DNA from: QHXQ01 sp036389395
GTDB lineage: Bacteria > Acidobacteriota > Blastocatellia > Pyrinomonadales > Pyrinomonadaceae
NCBI GenBank assembly: GCA_036389395.1
Contig: DASVPY010000065.1
Coordinates: 1 to 64,000 of the forward strand
Length of the DNA stretch: 64,000 bases
Reading direction: 5' to 3'
Position 1 is the first letter of the stretch. Each line of letters begins with the position of its first letter. The notes beneath the pieces are model-generated. The model was not told the DNA's origin, did not search any database, and saw nothing but the letters and a program-made list of their open reading frames with translations. The translations under genes were made by a program, and so were the position numbers. Shown piece after piece: positions 17,770 through 26,717 of the stretch.

Positions 17770-18813
17770 ATGTGGCCCACTGCGACGAACAGCCCCGAAC
17801 CTTTCGGGCTTGCGCCGCTCGGCGCGGGCGATCTGATCGACCGCGCGATCCGGCTCTACCGTCGCCACTTCTGGACGCTCATCCGCGCCGCCGCGCCGCC
17901 CGTCGTCGTGGCGGCGTTCGGCTCTGTGCTGTTCACCGTCTGCGTGCGCGCCGTGCCCGTCACGCCGTCCGGCGTGCGGCTCGCGCTCTACGTCGTGGGC
18001 GTGTGCGTGGGCTGGGTGCTGTCTCTGTCGGGGCCGTTCTTCCTGCTGATCGTGCTGGGCGGCGCGTCGCGCAACCTGGTGATGCACCTCCTGTGGCGCG
18101 AGCCGGTCAGCGCGCGCACGATCTACCGGAACGTGCGGGCGCGCTTCTGGGGGCTGGTGGGCGCGGCGTTGGTGACGGCGTTCGCGGCGTTCTTCGCCGC
18201 CCTGGTCACCTCTTTCATCTTCTTCTTCGCGTTCGGCATCACGCTGGCCGTGGCGGGCGCGGCCTTGGGCGGGGGGCCGGGCGCGGGCGTGGTGTTCGCC
18301 GTCGTCACGCTCGCCTACGTGGTGCTCGCGGTGCTCTTCTTCTTCTGGCTGATGGGCCACCTCGCCTACGTGCCGCAGGTGCTGATGATCGAGGGGCGCA
18401 AGGTGTTCGACGCGGCCAGCCGCAGCGTCGCGCTGGCGCGCGGCAACGTGCGCCGCCTGCTGGCGATGTTCCTGTTCACCACCTTCGCCACCTACTCGGC
18501 GCTGATGCTGCTGCTCATCCCGCTCGGCTGGTACGGCTACCTGCACGGCATCAACCCGTTCGACCTGACGCAGTCGGAGTGGCCCGTCTGGTACGCCATC
18601 GGCTACCAGGTGGTCGGGCAGATCAGTTCCATCCTGCTGATGCCGGTCTGGGTGCTGGGCCTCTCGCTGCTCTACGTGGACGAGCGCGTGCGCCACGAGG
18701 GCTACGACATCGAACTGCTCGCCGCCACGCGCCTCGGCGAGATGCCGGCCCTGCCCGACGGCCGCATCGCCCCCCTCGCCCCCGCGCTGGTTAGAACAGA
18801 GGTAAGGGGATAA
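17770..18813 (+). CDS. Polytopic membrane protein at head of MoxR-type cluster
   Basis: A 347-residue integral membrane protein with about six hydrophobic segments (near 40-60, 75-105, 130-160, 165-205, 240-265, 285-305). The N-terminal stretch LGAGDLIDRAIRLYRRHFWT is characteristic of membrane proteins annotated as glycerophosphoryl-diester-phosphodiesterase membrane domain or DUF7544-like. The role is unknown. It heads a same-strand run to DUF4129, DUF4350 and MoxR, a cluster thought to act at the cell envelope. I chose ATG 17770; a GTG at 17746 would add eight residues. Neither has a clear ribosome-binding site. A possible -10 (TATGAT or TAGTAT) lies at 17706-17717. Confidence 0.82.
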   Translation: MWPTATNSPEPFGLAPLGAGDLIDRAIRLYRRHFWTLIRAAAPPVVVAAFGSVLFTVCVRAVPVTPSGVRLALYVVGVCVGWVLSLSGPFFLLIVLGGASRNLVMHLLWREPVSARTIYRNVRARFWGLVGAALVTAFAAFFAALVTSFIFFFAFGITLAVAGAALGGGPGAGVVFAVVTLAYVVLAVLFFFWLMGHLAYVPQVLMIEGRKVFDAASRSVALARGNVRRLLAMFLFTTFATYSALMLLLIPLGWYGYLHGINPFDLTQSEWPVWYAIGYQVVGQISSILLMPVWVLGLSLLYVDERVRHEGYDIELLAATRLGEMPALPDGRIAPLAPALVRTEVRG

Positions 18814-18817
18814 AGAA

Positions 18818-18938
18818 CAGTAGTCAGCAGCCAGTAGACAGTAGTCAGTAGTCAGTTCAAAGTTCAAAGTTCAATGTTAACTGCGCCCTGAACCTTGAAC
18901 CTTGAACTGACTACTGACTACTGACTACTGTCTACTGT
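18818..18938. repeat. Heptamer hairpin (CAGTAGT / AGTTCAA units)
   Basis: Left arm 18832-18873 reads as six heptamers (CAGTAGA, CAGTAGT twice, CAGTTCA, AAGTTCA twice). Right arm 18889-18937 reads as the reverse-complement heptamers (TGAACCT, TGAACTG, ACTACTG, TCTACTG). An extra partial unit precedes the left arm. It fills nearly all of the 132 bp between the membrane protein stop and the DUF4129 start. Confidence 0.9.
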
Positions 18939-18945
18939 CATTAAG

Positions 18946-20040
18946 ATGCTTCCGTTCGCGCGCACATTGTCGGCTCGCCGTTTGTTGCTGGCGCTCGTCC
19001 TGTTGGGCGGGGCGGGGGGGCTGGCGCGCGCCGTGCCGCTCGCCGAGTACCGCGCGCGCGTGGCGCAGGCGGACAAGGCGCTGGCGAGTCTGATGGAGTT
19101 GTACGCCGCGGGCGCGGACGGCGGCGACGCGCCCGGCACGCCGCGCTTCCGGCGTGAGGAGGCGGCGCGCTTGGCGGCGCTGCGCGCGGCGCTGCCCGCC
19201 GAGGCGCAGGTCGAGTGGCCCGGCGGCGCGCTCCGCGCCGACAACCGCTGGCTCGCAGAATCGCTCGCCGAGTTTGAACAACTCCCGCCCGACAACGCCG
19301 CCGAGCGCGCCGCCGCGCTCGAACGCGCGGACGTGCGCCTGCACGCGCTCTACGAGCGGCTCGACGAAGCCGAGCGCGCGCGGCCCGCCGAAGCCCCGCG
19401 CGACAAGTCGGCCGAGAAGGGCCGCTTGCACGCCCTCCTGCAACGGCCCGAGTTCAACCAGGAGCAGGCGGCGCAGGAGAGCGCGCTCCAACGACTCTGG
19501 CAGCGGATTCTGCGCTGGCTGCGCAACCTCATGCCGGAGCGCCGGCCGATGCAGCCGGGCACGGCTACGTCGCTCTCGCGCGCGGCGCGCGGCTTCGTCT
19601 ACGGTCTGAGCGTCGCCGTCATCGTCTTCGCGCTCTGGCGCTACGGGCCGCGCCTGCTGCGGCGCAAGCTCGTACGGCCACGCAAGCAGCCGAAGGCGCG
19701 CGTCATCCTCGGCGAGCAGCTCGCGCCCGAACAGACGCCCGCCGGGCTGCTCGCGGAGGCCGAAGGCTTAGCGCGCGCGGGCGACCTGCGCGGCGCGATG
19801 CGCAAGGCCTACATCGCCGTGCTCTACGAACTGGGCGAGCGCAAGCTGCTGCGCCTCGCGCCGCACAAGACGAACCGCGACTACCTGCGCGCCCTGCGCG
19901 ACCACGCCCGCGCCTTCCAGTTCGTCCAGCCGCTCACCGTCGCTTACGAGCGCCACTGGTACGGCCTCGTCCCCGCCGACCCCGCCGACTGGTCGGCCTT
20001 CCAACAGCAGTGCGAGAAAGCAGTGACGAGTGACGAGTGA
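18946..20040 (+). CDS. DUF4129 membrane protein
   Basis: A 364-residue membrane protein of the MoxR/DUF58 neighbourhood. It has an N-terminal signal or anchor (8-30), a periplasmic helical region rich in Glu, Ala and Arg, a central transmembrane segment near 205-225, and a cytoplasmic C-terminal DUF4129 domain (ALYELGERKLLRLAPHKTNRDYLRAL-like core, from about 265). DUF4129 proteins occur with MoxR ATPases and transglutaminase-like proteins; the biochemical role is not known. Oddity: the last residues VTSDE and the stop are encoded inside the left arm of the GTGACGA repeat at 20020, so the repeat has replaced or extended the natural C-terminus. Confidence 0.88.
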   Translation: MLPFARTLSARRLLLALVLLGGAGGLARAVPLAEYRARVAQADKALASLMELYAAGADGGDAPGTPRFRREEAARLAALRAALPAEAQVEWPGGALRADNRWLAESLAEFEQLPPDNAAERAAALERADVRLHALYERLDEAERARPAEAPRDKSAEKGRLHALLQRPEFNQEQAAQESALQRLWQRILRWLRNLMPERRPMQPGTATSLSRAARGFVYGLSVAVIVFALWRYGPRLLRRKLVRPRKQPKARVILGEQLAPEQTPAGLLAEAEGLARAGDLRGAMRKAYIAVLYELGERKLLRLAPHKTNRDYLRALRDHARAFQFVQPLTVAYERHWYGLVPADPADWSAFQQQCEKAVTSDE

Positions 20041-20166
20041 CAAGAAGGAATAGTGACAGGTGATAGGTGACAGGAAGGAACAGGGATAGGCGATAGATGA
20101 AAGATGATGGGTGACGTGAAGGACAAGCTTCTTACTCGTCACTTGTCACTCGTCACTCGTCACTGC
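20020..20166. repeat. Heptamer hairpin (GAGTGAC units), perfect 25-bp arms
   Basis: 20020-20044 and 20142-20166 are exact reverse complements of 25 bp, each built from GTGACGA-type heptamers. The 97-nt middle contains more degenerate GTGATAG/GTGACAG units. The left arm overlaps the end of the DUF4129 reading frame; the right arm ends 4 bp before the DUF4350 ATG. Thus the element is almost the entire intergenic DNA. Confidence 0.92.
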
Positions 20167-20170
20167 TCTT

Positions 20171-21769
20171 ATGCGTGAACGTCTCCTGATCATCGGCTCA
20201 ATCGCGGCGCTGGTGGCGCTGCTCGTCGGCCTGAACGCGGTCTCCTACGTGCAGGTCGAGCGCGAGCCGGAACTGGAGGCGCGGCCCGACCGCTCGACTT
20301 ACAACGCCGGCCCGACGGGCACGCGCGCGCTCTACGAATACCTGCTTGAGACGGGCCAGCAGGTCGTGCGCTGGCGCGAGCCGGCGACGACGCTCGCCGA
20401 CACGAAGCGCCGCCGCCCCGACACGTTCGTCGTCGTCGGCAGCCTGCGCGTGCCTTACACGCCGGAGGAGAAGGCGCGGCTCGGCGCGTGGGTCGCGGCG
20501 GGCGGGCGGCTCGTCGTCATTGATCGCACGCCGGACTACGGCCTGCTGCCGGCGGGCGACGTGTACGCACTCTTCGCCTCGCCGACGGCGCTGCCCGGCG
20601 GCGACGACCGCGCCGAAGACGTGGAGCGGCTGACCGCGGGCGCGCAGCCCGTCCGCCCCACGCAGCCCACGCTGCTCACCGAGGACGTGGAACAGATCGC
20701 GCCCACGCGCTTCGCCAGCCGCCTCAAGCTCCGCCCCGTCGCGCGCGACGACGAAGAGGCGGAGACTAACACGGGCGCGACCGGCGTCGGCAACAAGCGC
20801 GCGCCCGCCGCCGCAGACCGCGAAAGTGGAGCGACGACGGAAGACGAGAGCGGCGCTGAAGATCAAATTGACGAACCGCCCCCGCCGAAACCCACCGCGA
20901 CCGCGCCGCCGAAGCCGAGTCCGACCGCGGCGCGCGCCAACGAAGCGACGAGCAGCGAGGTCGTCGTTGACACCGACCCGGCCGGCGACGAGGCGAGCGT
21001 TGACAAGTCATCGAGCGATGAGACCGCCGCTGACAAGTCAGACGCGGCGGGCGAAGAGGCGCAGCCTTCGAGCGCGCCCGTCTTCCACTTCGCGGACGAG
21101 CAGGGCGCGCTCGTCGCCGACTACCGTTACGGCAGCGGCCGCGTCGTCGTCTTAAGCGAGCCGTTCGTCGTCGCCAACAACGGCATCGAGCGCGCCGACA
21201 ACTTGCAGCTCGCGCTCAACCTGATCGCGCCCGCCGGCCGCCTCGTCGCCTTCGACGAGTACCACCAGGGCCGCGCCGCGACCGAGAACCAACTGCTCGC
21301 CTACTTCGCGGGCACGCCCGTGCTCGCGCTCGCCGGGCAGGCGCTCTTAATTGCCCTCGCCGTCGTCTGGACGCGCGGCCGGCGCTTCGCCCGGCCGCTG
21401 CCCGCGCCGCGCGCCGACCGCCGCTCCAAACTCGAATTCGTCGCCTCGATGGCCGAGCTGCAACAGCGCGCGCGCGCCTACGACCTCGCCATCGAGAACG
21501 TCTACGCGCGCACGCGCCGCGCGCTCGCGCGCTACGGCGGCGTCTCGCAGACCGTGCCGCGCGCGCAACTCGCCGCCCGCGTCGCCGCGCGCTCCGGTCT
21601 GAACGCCGCCGAACTGGAGACGCTGATGCGCGAGTGCGAAGACGCCATCAACGGCGAGCCGGTCAAGGCCGCGCGCGCCCTCGAACTCGTCCGCCGCCTG
21701 CGCGCGCTCGAACGCACGCTCGGCATCCGCATGCGCGCGCGCGAGGTCAGGCAGGCGACGCGGTTGTGA
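20171..21769 (+). CDS. DUF4350 membrane-anchored protein
   Basis: A 532-residue protein with an N-terminal membrane anchor (about 5-25), a DUF4350 domain (TGTRALYEYLLETGQQVVRW; RLGAWVAAGGRLVVID), which is a predicted glutamine-amidotransferase-like fold, a long low-complexity Asp/Glu/Pro/Thr/Ala region (about 190-305), a second DUF4350 part (YGSGRVVVLSEP; VAFDEYHQG), a second membrane helix near 395-415 and a cytoplasmic helical tail. DUF4350 is a regular partner of MoxR and DUF4129; no activity is established. The acidic insert is longer than usual and may be a periplasmic spacer. Start ATG 20171 lies directly after the repeat without a clear ribosome-binding site. Confidence 0.88.
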   Translation: MRERLLIIGSIAALVALLVGLNAVSYVQVEREPELEARPDRSTYNAGPTGTRALYEYLLETGQQVVRWREPATTLADTKRRRPDTFVVVGSLRVPYTPEEKARLGAWVAAGGRLVVIDRTPDYGLLPAGDVYALFASPTALPGGDDRAEDVERLTAGAQPVRPTQPTLLTEDVEQIAPTRFASRLKLRPVARDDEEAETNTGATGVGNKRAPAAADRESGATTEDESGAEDQIDEPPPPKPTATAPPKPSPTAARANEATSSEVVVDTDPAGDEASVDKSSSDETAADKSDAAGEEAQPSSAPVFHFADEQGALVADYRYGSGRVVVLSEPFVVANNGIERADNLQLALNLIAPAGRLVAFDEYHQGRAATENQLLAYFAGTPVLALAGQALLIALAVVWTRGRRFARPLPAPRADRRSKLEFVASMAELQQRARAYDLAIENVYARTRRALARYGGVSQTVPRAQLAARVAARSGLNAAELETLMRECEDAINGEPVKAARALELVRRLRALERTLGIRMRAREVRQATRL

Positions 21770-21802
21770 ACGACTTTTTAAACGCGGACGAAAGGACGAT
21801 GG

Positions 21803-21895
21803 GATTTTTGATTTTAGATTTTTGATTTGCGATTTCCTCGAACACACTTGAGTCGCAAATACAAAAAATCAAAAATCAAAAATCTAAAATCGAAA
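21803..21895. repeat. Heptamer hairpin, A/T-rich (GATTTTT units)
   Basis: Left arm begins at 21803 with GATTTTT, GATTTTA, GATTTTT, GATTTGC heptamers; right arm (21853-21895) carries AAAAATC, TAAAATC and GAAAA heptamers on the complementary strand. It is strongly A/T-rich in GC-rich DNA. It lies between DUF4350 and moxR and ends flush with the moxR start codon. Confidence 0.9.
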
Positions 21896-22846
<951 letters not shown>

Positions 22847-22852
22847 AAAATT

Positions 22853-22942
22853 CTCACGCCAAGGCGCAAAGCCGCGAAGAAGACGCGAAGAGTTGCATGA
22901 TTCTCTTCACGTCTTCTTCGCGGCTTTGCGCCTTGGCGTGAG
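22853..22942. repeat. AAGGCGCAAAG-type palindrome, 40-bp arms
   Basis: Arms 22853-22892 and 22903-22942 match at 39 of 40 positions around a 10-nt loop. The unit is CGCCAAGGCGCAAAGCCGCG followed by AAGAAGACGCGAAG. It starts 6 bp after the moxR stop and ends 11 bp before the stop of the convergent membrane-protein gene, so it fills the convergent gap. A two-way terminator role is plausible. Confidence 0.92.
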
Positions 22943-22953
22943 GCTTGTTTCGT

Positions 22954-23619
22954 TCAGTCCGTCGCGCTGATCCTGCGATGCCGATCAAACCACCAGGCCC
23001 ATGGCACTTGCAGCAAGCCCATCACGAGCGAGAAGACGGCCAGCGCCGTCACGCTCGGCGGCACGGACTGCGGCGCGAGCGCGTTGCCGGCGTAGGCGAG
23101 CGCGAGTAGCGCCGCGAAAGCCCAGAACGCGTAGCGGCCGATGGCGTCCGCGGGGCGCGTCGTGCGCACGTAGAGCCAGAGACCGACGGCGAACAGCGCG
23201 GCCTCGATGACGACCGTGCCGGGGATCGAGTTCCAGAGGCCGAGGCCGTAGCGTGCGCTGCCCGGATAGAGCGGCATGTCGGGTCGGTGCGTGATCCAGT
23301 CGAGCGGCCAGTGGCTGACGACGCCGAGCCAGATGGCGATTGCGCCCGCGCGGTAACGCGTGCGGAGGTAATAGCCGAGCGCGAACAGCGTCGCCCACAC
23401 GACGAGCATGAGGAGGCTGTGCGAGTAAGGGAAGTCGTACAGGTCGAAGGGCGAAAACTTCATGAGACCGGGGACGAGGCGGACGTGCTCCCGGCCGACG
23501 AGCAGGAAGACGGGCCACAACAGATCGGCCAGCAGCGGCGCGGCCATGAGCGCGCCGAGCGACGCGCGCGGCGCGAACCGCTTGGCGGCGAACCCGACGG
23601 CGTGATGCCCGATGAACAT
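22954..23619 (-). CDS. Membrane protein, YdjM/metal-dependent hydrolase-like
   Basis: A 221-residue polytopic membrane protein. The N-terminus MFIGHHAVGFAAKRFAPR carries paired histidines, and further conserved polar residues follow (YDFPYSHSLL; VVSHWPLDWITHRPDMPLYPG), a pattern seen in the membrane-bound metal-dependent hydrolase (YdjM-like) group. Activity in that group is not firmly established. Start 23619 has GAGGAGGT 6 nt upstream; the longer open frame to 23703 is repeat-derived. It is transcribed against the MoxR cluster and is bounded on both sides by palindromes. Confidence 0.8.
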   Translation of the reverse strand: MFIGHHAVGFAAKRFAPRASLGALMAAPLLADLLWPVFLLVGREHVRLVPGLMKFSPFDLYDFPYSHSLLMLVVWATLFALGYYLRTRYRAGAIAIWLGVVSHWPLDWITHRPDMPLYPGSARYGLGLWNSIPGTVVIEAALFAVGLWLYVRTTRPADAIGRYAFWAFAALLALAYAGNALAPQSVPPSVTALAVFSLVMGLLQVPWAWWFDRHRRISATD

Positions 23620-23633
23620 GAACGCACCTCCTC

Positions 23634-23785
23634 GGCGGTTTGCGGTCGCGTGTAGCGCGCGGCCGGTCTCACACAGAGGACACAGAGGAAGCACAGAGGA
23701 CACGGTAAAAACCTCTGTGTCCTCTGTGTCCCCTCTGTGTACTCTGTGTTAGCTATGCGCCGGGTTAACTCAACCGCGAAGCGTC
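23634..23785. repeat. CACAGAG-type palindrome, extended form with outer arms
   Basis: The core 23671-23749 pairs ACACAGAGGACACAGAGG with a tandem of CCTCTGTGT units. Outside it, GGCGGTTTGCGGT (23634) and ACCGCGAAGCGTC (from 23770) form an outer inverted pair, interrupted by unpaired DNA. The right edge touches the stop codon of the zinc protease at 23786; the left edge lies just upstream of the ribosome-binding site of the membrane-protein gene. Confidence 0.88.
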
Positions 23786-26392
23786 TTAGTTGCGCGTGCC
23801 TTGCGCGCCGATGGGATCGCCGGGGGGCGCGGGCGGCGGCGGGGTGCGTTTGCGCGGCGCGTCGGGGCGCGTGAGGAAGCGCTCGATGTCGTCGAGCGCG
23901 GCGCGGCGGTGCGCGACCTCGGCCGCGGTCGTCATGCCGGCGGGCGCTTTGAGGCGCTCCTGCAAGGCGCGCAGGGCTTCGGTGGCGACGGCGCGCACCT
24001 GCGGCGCGGCCGCGTCGTCGCCGGCCAAGTCCATCAGCCGCGTGACGGTGAGGCTCTGGACGGCGCGGGCGACGGTCGCCTGGTAGTCGTCGCGCGGCGC
24101 GGCTTCGAGCCAGGTGCGGCGCACGAGCGCGGCGACGACCTCTTGGAAGTCCGGGTTGGCGGCGTCGCGCGCGTGGTACTGGACGAGGCGCGCGGCGCGG
24201 TGCGGTTCGAGCAGGGCGCTGACCGCCATGTCGGCGGCGATGGTCGCGGCGTTGACCGGATCGAAGGCCGGATCGGTGCGCTTGGCGAACAACTCAATCG
24301 TGCCGCCGTCGAAACCGGGCGCGCGCGGCGGGATGAGTTCGAGGATGCGCGGCGGGAGCGCGAGCGCGTCGGGGCGCAGGGTGTCGAGCACGGCGGCGAG
24401 CGCGTCGCGCTGGCGCGCGGCGGGCACGATCTCGTTGACGGGCGCGGGCGATGCGCCCGCCCCGCTCCGTCCGGTCGTCGGTGGCGCGCCGTCCGTCTTG
24501 ACGGTGTAGGTGTAGTAGAGTCCGCCGACCGTCTTGACGGCGGCTTGCAGTTGGTAGCGGTGGTGCAGGTAGAGCGGCAGCAGCTTGGCTTCGAGCAGCG
24601 AGAGCGGCGTGCCCGCGGGGATGTTGCCCAGGCCGAACTGCGCGAGACCGATGCGCCGCACCTCCATCTCGTGCCGGAGCATGGCGACCGGGTCGCCGCC
24701 GTTGTCCCACAGGTTGGCGAGCGGGTGCGCCGCGCCCGCGGGGCGCGCGTCCTGATCGGTCAGATACAACATCCCGGCCGCGACGCCGTCCGCGACGATG
24801 CGCGCGAGACCCGCGCGCTCTTCGTCCTCGTTCCTGAACTGCGCGTAGGCGTACTTGATGGCGAACTTGTCGTAGACGCCGATGCCGCGCGCGTAGGCGT
24901 TCGAGAGATCGAGTTGGCCGTTCCTAACTTCGACGAGCGGCGCGGGGTAGTCCATGACGGAGGCGCGGCCGGCGTAGGTCGAGGCGGCGAAGTTGTGTTC
25001 GAGGCCGAGCGTGTGCCCGACCTCGTGCGCGGCGAGTTGGCGGATGCGCGCGAGCGCCATCTGCGCGGCGTCGGTCGCGGGATCGAGCGCGACCAAGTAG
25101 TCGTCGTCGGGCAGCGCGCCGAAGTCGCACGCGCCGCCGCGCAACGTCGCGGCGCCGAGTAAGAAGTCGTTGCCCGTGCCGCCGCGCGTCGTGTCTTGCG
25201 CCGTGAAGGGCGGGATGAGACCGCTGCCGAGCATGTAGTCTTGCCGGATGCGGAGCGAGCCGAGCGTGACGTTGCCCTTGATGATCTCGCCGGTGCGCGG
25301 GTCTGTGATCGTGTCGCCGATTGACCAGCCGCGCGTGGCGCGGTGCACCCAGTTGATCATGTTGTAGCGCACGTCCATCGGGTCGGCGTCCGCCGGCAGC
25401 AGCCGCACCTGGAAGGCGTTGCGGAAGCCCGCGGCCTCGAACGCCTCGTTCCACCACGACGCGCCCTCGACGAGCGCGCTGCGGATCGGTTCGGGCGCGC
25501 CGCGATCCACGTAGTAGATGATCGGCTTGACCGGCTCGGAGACGGCTGCGGCCGGGTCGCGCTTCTCCAGACGGTGGCGGACGATCCAGCGCTGCTCAAT
25601 CGGCTCTGTGATCGGCGTCGCGTAGTCGTAGAACTGTATGTGGATGTTGCCGACGCGCGGGTCGTAGCGGCGCGGGCGGTACTGGTTGTCGGGCAACTGC
25701 ACGAGCGAGTGGTGCTCGCGCACGGTCAGGTGTTGCGGCGCGGGCGTCGTCTGGCGCACGAGCGGGCCGGGCGGCCCCTGCGCGTTGAAAGTCAGGAGCG
25801 CCTCGACCTCCGTGTTGAGCGGGAAGTTTTTCGTACGCGGCAGATAAATCGCACTGCGCGACTCGTCGAGACCGAAGTTGCCTTGGCCAGTCTGGCGCAG
25901 TTGGTCGGCGACGCCGTGTGCGTCTTGCAGGAAGAAGGCGGTCGCGTCCACGAGCACGCGCTCGCCGTCCGCCGCTTCGACCTTGAAGCCGTAGAGCACC
26001 GAGCGCGCGAACGACTCTTCGACCGCGCGCCGCTCGTCCGCGTCGTTGGAGCGCGCGCGGTAACGCTGGTTCGGCTCGACAAGCAGGACGCGCGGGCCCG
26101 TGCGCTCGAAGAAGACGACGTGCGTCGCTCCGAGCTGGCCGCGATCCAACCCGATGGGGTTCGAGCCGACGCCCGTTTGCAGCGAGACCTGGTAGAGAAA
26201 CTCCTGGTTGAAGCGCGCGATCTCCATGAGCAGCCGCCCCGTGTCGGCGTCCCAGTAGAGCGGGAAGTAGCCGTCGAGCTTCTGCAAGTCTTTCGTCCGC
26301 TCGCGCAAAGAACGGGCGGGCGCGCGCTCCTGCGCCGACGTGAGCGTCGAGACGAACAGGAGTAGCGACAGCCATAACAGGAAGCGTCTCAT
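23786..26392 (-). CDS. Secreted zinc metalloprotease (metzincin-like, DUF5117/DUF5118 type)
   Basis: An 868-residue exported protein. Signal peptide 1-20 (MRRFLLWLSLLLFVSTLTSA). An N-terminal region follows of the type found in bacterial DUF5118/DUF5117 proteins, with KDLQKLDGYFPLYWD and FFERTGPRVLLVEPN. The catalytic motif HEVGHTLGLEH is at 456-466, a full HExxHxxGxxH zinc site, followed by SVMDYPAP, a Met-turn. The C-terminal third is helical and ends in a Pro/Arg-rich tail. Start 26392 is favoured because it begins the signal peptide and has GAGGATC upstream; the upstream open frame is repeat-derived. Substrate unknown. It interrupts the MoxR to DUF58 order and is bounded by palindromes at both ends. 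Confidence 0.92.
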   Translation of the reverse strand: MRRFLLWLSLLLFVSTLTSAQERAPARSLRERTKDLQKLDGYFPLYWDADTGRLLMEIARFNQEFLYQVSLQTGVGSNPIGLDRGQLGATHVVFFERTGPRVLLVEPNQRYRARSNDADERRAVEESFARSVLYGFKVEAADGERVLVDATAFFLQDAHGVADQLRQTGQGNFGLDESRSAIYLPRTKNFPLNTEVEALLTFNAQGPPGPLVRQTTPAPQHLTVREHHSLVQLPDNQYRPRRYDPRVGNIHIQFYDYATPITEPIEQRWIVRHRLEKRDPAAAVSEPVKPIIYYVDRGAPEPIRSALVEGASWWNEAFEAAGFRNAFQVRLLPADADPMDVRYNMINWVHRATRGWSIGDTITDPRTGEIIKGNVTLGSLRIRQDYMLGSGLIPPFTAQDTTRGGTGNDFLLGAATLRGGACDFGALPDDDYLVALDPATDAAQMALARIRQLAAHEVGHTLGLEHNFAASTYAGRASVMDYPAPLVEVRNGQLDLSNAYARGIGVYDKFAIKYAYAQFRNEDEERAGLARIVADGVAAGMLYLTDQDARPAGAAHPLANLWDNGGDPVAMLRHEMEVRRIGLAQFGLGNIPAGTPLSLLEAKLLPLYLHHRYQLQAAVKTVGGLYYTYTVKTDGAPPTTGRSGAGASPAPVNEIVPAARQRDALAAVLDTLRPDALALPPRILELIPPRAPGFDGGTIELFAKRTDPAFDPVNAATIAADMAVSALLEPHRAARLVQYHARDAANPDFQEVVAALVRRTWLEAAPRDDYQATVARAVQSLTVTRLMDLAGDDAAAPQVRAVATEALRALQERLKAPAGMTTAAEVAHRRAALDDIERFLTRPDAPRKRTPPPPAPPGDPIGAQGTRN

Positions 26393-26526
26393 AGTTGATC
26401 CTCGCAAGCACCGGCGGACGGGCGTGAAAGTCTGAAGCTGGGCCGAGAGCGCGTGCATTCTAAACGCATTCGCGCGCCCGCGCCACAGCGGGTGATGACT
26501 CAAGCTTGCGCGTAATGAATCAGAAC

Positions 26527-26623
26527 TCACCACAGAGGCACAGAGTTCACCGAGGAAGCACGGAGGCTTGAGCGGCATTCAACCCTCCGTGCATCCTCTG
26601 TGTGCTCTGTGCCTCTGTGGTGA
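26527..26623. repeat. CACAGAG-type palindrome between divergent genes
   Basis: The outer arms TCACCACAGAGGCACAGAG (26527-) and CTCTGTGCCTCTGTGGTGA (to 26623) are perfect complements; the inner halves (CACGGAGG units) pair with mismatches. It lies 135 bp upstream of the protease start and 95 bp upstream of DUF58, so here it cannot be a simple terminator for either neighbour. Confidence 0.9.
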
Positions 26624-26717
26624 ACGCCCCTTCCGTTACGTCCAAGAATGAACAGACCTTGATTGCTTCCGCCCGCGCGCCTCGCATACACTGCACACGC
26701 CCCCGCGAGACCGACCA

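Noticed and set aside
22847..26717. A transposon carrying the two reverse genes
   Set aside because: No transposase, no target-site duplication and the bounding palindromes belong to different classes; at most the repeats mark a rearrangement.
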